DNA of 6,560 nt. Origin: Pseudomonadota bacterium (GTDB taxonomy: Bacteria; Pseudomonadota; Gammaproteobacteria; Steroidobacterales; Steroidobacteraceae). Within the stretch, counting starts at the first letter, position 1, and the number at the start of each line of letters is the position of its first letter. The position numbers were made by a program, and so were the translations under genes. The stretch spans positions 1-6,560 of the forward strand of contig JAKADE010000168.1 of assembly GCA_021820785.1 (NCBI GenBank), in the 5' to 3' direction. Below are positions 5,721-6,560 of this stretch, in pieces. The notes beneath the pieces were generated by a model, which ran no database searches, was not told where the DNA came from, and was given only the letters and a program-made list of their open reading frames with translations.

Positions 5721-6416
5721 TCAGGAGCGCGGCGGCCTAAGGGCGGCTGCCCGCAGACCGGCGGCGAATTTGTTCTCGCGCGCCGGCTCGAGCCCGCAGG
5801 CGCCGCACAGAGCCTCCACCAGGGGCAGCAATGCCTCGGGGCTCCCCTCGATGAGTTCGACCTCGACCCGGTGCAGCCGCTCGAGCGGTCGGCCCGCCGC
5901 GTCGAGCAGCTCGGTCTCATCCAGGGCAATCTCCCCGAGCTGCCCGGTGGGCACGCCCTGACGCGCCGCGAAGCGCTCCCGGTGGGTGTGCGCGATGAAG
6001 AGGGGGCGCAGCACGGCGCGGCCGAGCGTGCGGCGCAGCCACGAACCCACCGGACCCTGCGCGCGCTCGGGCGTGGCGGCGCCGTCCGCGAGCGCCTCGG
6101 TGATCTCGCGACGCTCCGCCCGGTCCGTCCGTGCGGAACGGAGGCTCTTCAGCGTGGCCTCCGTGTGCGCGCCCTCCTGGCGCACGCGCAGGGCGAACCC
6201 GGCGCGCAGGACCCGCCAGTCCGCCGTATCGAGGTAGGTGTCGCGGAGCGTTTGAGGCGGCAGCGGCTCCATCCTCAGCCCGGCCGCGGGCGTGCCGGCG
6301 CCGAGCCAGCGGTGCACGACGGCCAGATCCCCGGCGGCGAGCTGCCATTCGATCTCAGGGGCGTCCCGTGATGGCCGTGGCGGCGGGGGAGTCTCTGCGG
6401 GGGGCTCGGCGGCCAT
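5721..6416 (-). CDS. CYTH-domain protein, triphosphate tunnel metalloenzyme family
   Basis: CYTH proteins form an eight-strand tunnel that binds triphosphate with divalent metal. Members include adenylate cyclase CyaB, thiamine triphosphatase and inorganic triphosphatases. In this 231-aa product the domain runs from about residue 20 to the C-terminus. Visible pieces are the N-terminal signature EIEWQ (21-25), DTYLDTADWRVLRAGFALRVR (59-79), ATLKSL (87-92), RREITEAL (102-109), HTHRERF (143-149), GEIALDETEL (161-170), HRVEVELIEGSPEAL (182-196) and ENKFAAGL (214-221). The signature is normally ExExK; here Gln25 replaces Lys. The first 20 residues are Pro-rich and probably disordered. The start is ATG 6416. 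A TTG at 6422 is possible, but neither has a good Shine-Dalgarno site. A -10-like TATGAT (6458-6453, - strand) lies upstream without a recognisable -35. The stop lies 7 bp from that of convergent emrB. A polyphosphate or triphosphate substrate is inferred from the family only. Confidence 0.85.
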   Translation of the reverse strand: MAAEPPAETPPPPRPSRDAPEIEWQLAAGDLAVVHRWLGAGTPAAGLRMEPLPPQTLRDTYLDTADWRVLRAGFALRVRQEGAHTEATLKSLRSARTDRAERREITEALADGAATPERAQGPVGSWLRRTLGRAVLRPLFIAHTHRERFAARQGVPTGQLGEIALDETELLDAAGRPLERLHRVEVELIEGSPEALLPLVEALCGACGLEPARENKFAAGLRAAALRPPRS

Positions 6417-6452
6417 GGACAAGTGTGCGAGCTGAGTGGAGGCGGCCGTGCC

Positions 6453-6458
6453 ATCATA
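6453..6458 (-). promoter_or_regulatory. Weak -10 candidate for the CYTH gene
   Basis: TATGAT on the - strand is a 5/6 match to the -10 consensus, 36 nt before ATG 6416. The hexamer 17 nt upstream (CGCGGC) is not a -35 box, so this is only a candidate. Confidence 0.25.
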
Positions 6459-6517
6459 GCCCGGCGGCCCGTCCCGCCGCGCTGGCCGTAGTCGGGGCGG
6501 TCTCGGTAAAATCCAAA

Positions 6518-6546
6518 TTGACGCTGGCGCCCGTGGTACGTATTAT
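6518..6546 (+). promoter_or_regulatory. Strong sigma70 promoter pointing out of the right edge
   Basis: TTGACG (6518-6523) and TATTAT (6541-6546) are separated by exactly 17 nt; each is one base from consensus. An AT-rich tract (about 6507-6517) lies directly upstream and could act as an UP element. A GC-rich discriminator (TCGCGCCCCC) follows the -10. The start would be near 6553 and the gene lies beyond the window. It is divergent from the CYTH gene. The AT-rich upstream tract and GC-rich discriminator recall stable-RNA and ribosomal-protein promoters, but the target is unknown. Confidence 0.65.
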
Positions 6547-6560
6547 TCGCGCCCCCGTGC

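Noticed and set aside
5714..5755. Terminator between emrB and the CYTH gene
   Set aside because: Only 7 bp separate the stop codons. The short GGGC/GCCC hairpin at 5741-5752 lies within CYTH coding sequence and has no T-run on either side.

Overview
The window reads as chromosomal DNA of a high-GC proteobacterium. A gammaproteobacterium is most likely, because the EmrA and EmrB products follow the E. coli proteins closely along their length and the promoters are sigma70-like. I cannot name a genus. Coding density is high. I see no insertion sequence, phage gene, CRISPR array, tRNA or rRNA.

Left part (1-2160): a 5'-truncated gamma-glutamyltransferase gene on the + strand, with every catalytic residue I could check present, runs convergently into a small - strand gene of 79 codons. 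The two ends share a perfect 15-bp inverted repeat. The small gene has no function I recognise, but it has a strong Shine-Dalgarno site. Upstream of it are four CTGT-type half-sites in exact 11-bp register, 10 nt from a weak -10 box. That is the architecture of a tandem Pho box (PhoB binding site), and it is the most notable signal in the window.

Middle part (2130-5713): a MarR-family regulator, an EmrA-type membrane fusion protein and an EmrB-type 14-helix MFS pump lie in one direction. This is the emrRAB arrangement: a local repressor sits ahead of an inner-membrane pump and its periplasmic adaptor, and together they would export hydrophobic toxic compounds, given an outer-membrane channel that is not encoded here. 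The regulator has a near-consensus sigma70 promoter with a perfect palindrome in its spacer and two further palindromes downstream. The motif GCCTAGGCA occurs in front of both the regulator and emrA.

Right part (5714-6560): a CYTH-domain (triphosphate tunnel metalloenzyme) gene lies on the - strand, convergent with emrB with 7 bp between stop codons. Its N-terminal signature has Gln where Lys is usual. At the right edge, pointing out of the window, is a very good sigma70 promoter with an AT-rich upstream tract and a GC-rich discriminator. It probably drives a growth-related gene outside the window.
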